64,000 nucleotides of DNA, taken from positions 63,524,528 through 63,588,527 of the forward strand of contig NC_052614.1 of NCBI RefSeq assembly GCF_016545825.1, written 5' to 3'. The stretch comes from Eucalyptus grandis (lineage: Eukaryota > Streptophyta > Magnoliopsida > Myrtales > Myrtaceae). This document shows positions 61,988-64,000 of this stretch, in pieces (within the stretch, counting starts at the first letter, position 1; every line of letters starts with the position of its first letter). A program made the translations under genes and the position numbers. A model generated the notes under the pieces. It worked only from the letters and a program-made list of their open reading frames with translations. It searched no databases and had not been told where the DNA came from.

Positions 61988-63282
61988 TTACAATTCGTCA
62001 TGAGAACTTTCTTTTGCTGCGTCCGACTTTAGTTGGTTCTCTAGGATGTCCGACTTTTGTTGGTTCTCTAGGATGTACCGCGTCGCTAGTGCCGCATGAA
62101 GTGCCGCTCCATATGAAAGCGAGTCTTCGTTAAGTCTGTAGTGTGGGGAGTGCCCAGATTCCATCTTCCCTAGGCTCTCGTCCTTCATCCCGACATAGTA
62201 GAAGTAACCTGGGATCACCTCAGTATAGAACGAGAAGTCCTCTGAACCCATCAGGGGTTCCATCCCTAGAATCTTGTCTGGTCCCAGCATATCCCGTGCG
62301 ATGTTCTTGAAGTGCTCGTGCAAAGCTTTGTCATTAGCCGTCGGTGGGTAGAAGGGCTTAACACTGAATGAGACCGTCGCATTGCACCTCTGTACACTTG
62401 CTTGTCTCATAATGACCTGTTGCATATGTTTAAATAGAATAGAATTGTAACTTACGGTATTACGCTATCAAAGATTTAAGAATTCTCTGTAGACCCTAAG
62501 TGTTCAAACGGTAAAGGAAGACATAACTTTGAGACGGGGGGATAAATCAGAAGATGAAAGAGCAACAAGGCATCTAGTTGAGCGGAGATGAAGATAAGGC
62601 AAACCAGATGGATCTCACCTCTTCGATTCTTTGTTTAAGTTGGATTAAGCCGTCCATCGAAAACACCCTGAATGTACCACCTATAGTCACAGAATCAGGA
62701 ATCACATTGAACGCGCCGCCTCCTTCAATCTTAGCCACCGTAACCACCTGCACACATTCACTTAAGATTTGAAATGCTGATTGGGTGGCTGGTAATTCAG
62801 TCACAACCCTCCCAATGAGGGTCAGATGAGCTAAATCCCGTCAATCTTGAAACATAAGAAGAGATTTATTCCATAAATCATTATTAGAACGTCCATTAAA
62901 TGATTTCACAACTCCATTAGCTCGTGCAAAGAATTTTCTGTTGCACAGAGAGAGAGAGAGAGAGAACCTGCGAATCCAGTGGATCGGCTTCACGTGAAAT
63001 GAGATGCTGCAGACTAATAATTACATTGGATGCCGCTACAATTGGATCTATTGTGTGCTGCGGAATCGCCGCATGACCTCCCTTTCCGCTTATTACTGCC
63101 TCGAAGAAACCACATGCAGCCAAAAGAGGACCAGGCCTGGTTGCCACTGCACCAATAGGGAATTTGACAGAAAGGTGCAGTCCGAAGATGGCATCAACAT
63201 TTTCCAGTGCTCCATCATCTATCATTCTCTTCGCTCCTCCGCCTCCTTCCTCAGCTGGTTGAAAAACAAGAACAACTGTCCC
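61988..63282 (-). CDS. IAA-amino acid hydrolase ILR1-like, last three exons (partial)
   Basis: A minus-strand M20D amidohydrolase of the ILR1/ILL/IAR3 family, which frees indole-3-acetic acid (or jasmonate) from amino-acid conjugates in the endoplasmic reticulum. Exons in order of translation: 63282-62968 ([43 protein letters not shown]), 62747-62619 ([19 protein letters not shown]) and 62416-61988 ([24 protein letters not shown]). All junctions are GT-AG and phase 0. The metal-binding glutamates (PAEE) and histidines (FGLH, GHSPH) are kept. The protein ends SSHDEL, an ER-retention signal. The upstream exons with the signal peptide and HACGHDAH motif are not found to 64000 and should lie beyond the window. 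A microsatellite of CT adjoins the donor of the first exon shown. Confidence 0.92.
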
Positions 63283-64000
63283 CTGGTCAAAAATTGATCT
63301 ACTCGTCAGCTCTAAGACAAGGGAAGATGAGCAGTGTACACAGAAAAAAAGAAAAAATTGAACAGAAAGAAATGAATTTTCCAGGTGATAAGGCAGTGTA
63401 TCTGCAAAAGAGATTAAACACTCCCTAGAAAATGAAAGGTATAGGTTTCCTCTCCAGGGAAGTCTCGCGGGCGTGCACATGCAAAGGTTCTGTCTGTCAA
63501 TCCTATGTTGTTAGAGTTTAATATAAAGAACAATTTGCCGATCGTGTAAAATTCTAACTCGTGGAGGACAATTCAAAGCTTCTATTACACGCCAATGCTT
63601 AACAGCATTTTGCAGAGCACACAAAGCAGTCACAGTGTAAAGCGCATTCTAGTTTTAAACATCTTTAACTCACTACTGCAAACCTGTACTGTAAAGCGAG
63701 TGGCAGTACTGTAGTGTCCAGATCAATTCCAAGTGTTAGTCAAAGACTCAGACTTAAGTCCAGCAACTGGAGAGAACAAGTGAGTCAAAAACTGTCGTGA
63801 ATGTTAGCACTGAAAAATATCTCAGCATAATAGTCAGGTACCTATGAGATGTTAGAAAATATCCTAAATATCTCTCTATCTTCTAACATGAGATATCGGA
63901 GCATGTTGCCTGCTACCTTTAATTTTAAGAGAAACTGCACTCCCTTGTAGGTGATTGATCTTGCGCATTTATTGATACAAAACTACAACACATCCCCCAT
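63283..64000. other. Probable intron of the ILR1-like gene
   Basis: No further exon of the hydrolase is recognised on the minus strand between 63283 and the window end; stretches that are open here do not match the family. The region contains two TCTAACA/GATATCTC-like phrases (63850-63895) in inverted arrangement. It is best read as a large intron. Confidence 0.5.

Noticed and set aside
63300..63480. Extending the hydrolase exon upstream to 63480
   Set aside because: The translation there lacks the family's HACGHDAH region, and an AG acceptor lies exactly before GTVVLVFQ at 63283-63285.

Overview
The window is nuclear DNA of a flowering plant, a eudicot. It shows GT-AG introns in T-rich sequence, a MIK2-type leucine-rich-repeat receptor kinase (LRR-RLK), plant Ty1/copia elements primed by initiator tRNA-Met, a tRNA-derived SINE, and a ribosomal protein promoter with telo-box and site II motifs. 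The general look of the genes suggests a woody eudicot, perhaps Myrtaceae, but that is inference. A run of 100 Ns marks a draft scaffold, so single-base frameshifts should be read with care.

The window has two halves. Positions 1-41,000 are a repeat-rich, duplicated cluster. A segment of about 8 kb carrying an LRR-RLK is present twice (copy A 2103-9751, copy B 26415-34658). The copy A receptor kinase (4736-7240) is broken by several frameshifts and has lost the DFG aspartate. The copy B receptor kinase (28764-32260) is open, has one intron, and is unusual: two complete ectodomain modules are fused in tandem and seven near-identical 72-bp LRR units lie inside the first. Between and around them are four pieces of a caffeoyl-CoA O-methyltransferase-like gene (13407-14719, 23094-24115, 24333-24408, 39655-40695), none fully open, and a third kinase scrap (25018-25490). 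Copia elements are layered through the cluster: a 5' end at 1-2102 (minus), a nearly complete 7.8-kb element at 15018-22784 with 5-bp target duplications, and interrupted or inverted minus-strand remnants at 8980-9751, 33880-34955 and 38205-39654. Two candidate solo LTRs (9752-10473 and about 35025-38198) add to this.

Positions 41,369-64,000 are gene-dense, conserved and ordinary: a tRNA-Pro(TGG), a type B histone acetyltransferase (HAG2/HAT1-like, 10 exons, 465 aa), an M16 zinc protease (PQQL-like, 21 exons, 1010 aa), 40S ribosomal protein S30 (62 aa, 4-base first coding exon) and the last three exons of an ILR1-like auxin-conjugate hydrolase ending in HDEL. From memory, Arabidopsis chromosome 5 carries the same order (At5g56740, At5g56730, At5g56670, At5g56660/56650), so this half looks like an ancient syntenic block.

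No clearly new molecular system is visible. The most interesting items are the double-ectodomain receptor kinase with its expanding LRR minisatellite, the copia leader loaded with W-box and TGACGTCA motifs including a 24-bp palindrome, and the stepwise history that can be read from nested insertions and empty sites in the duplicated copies.
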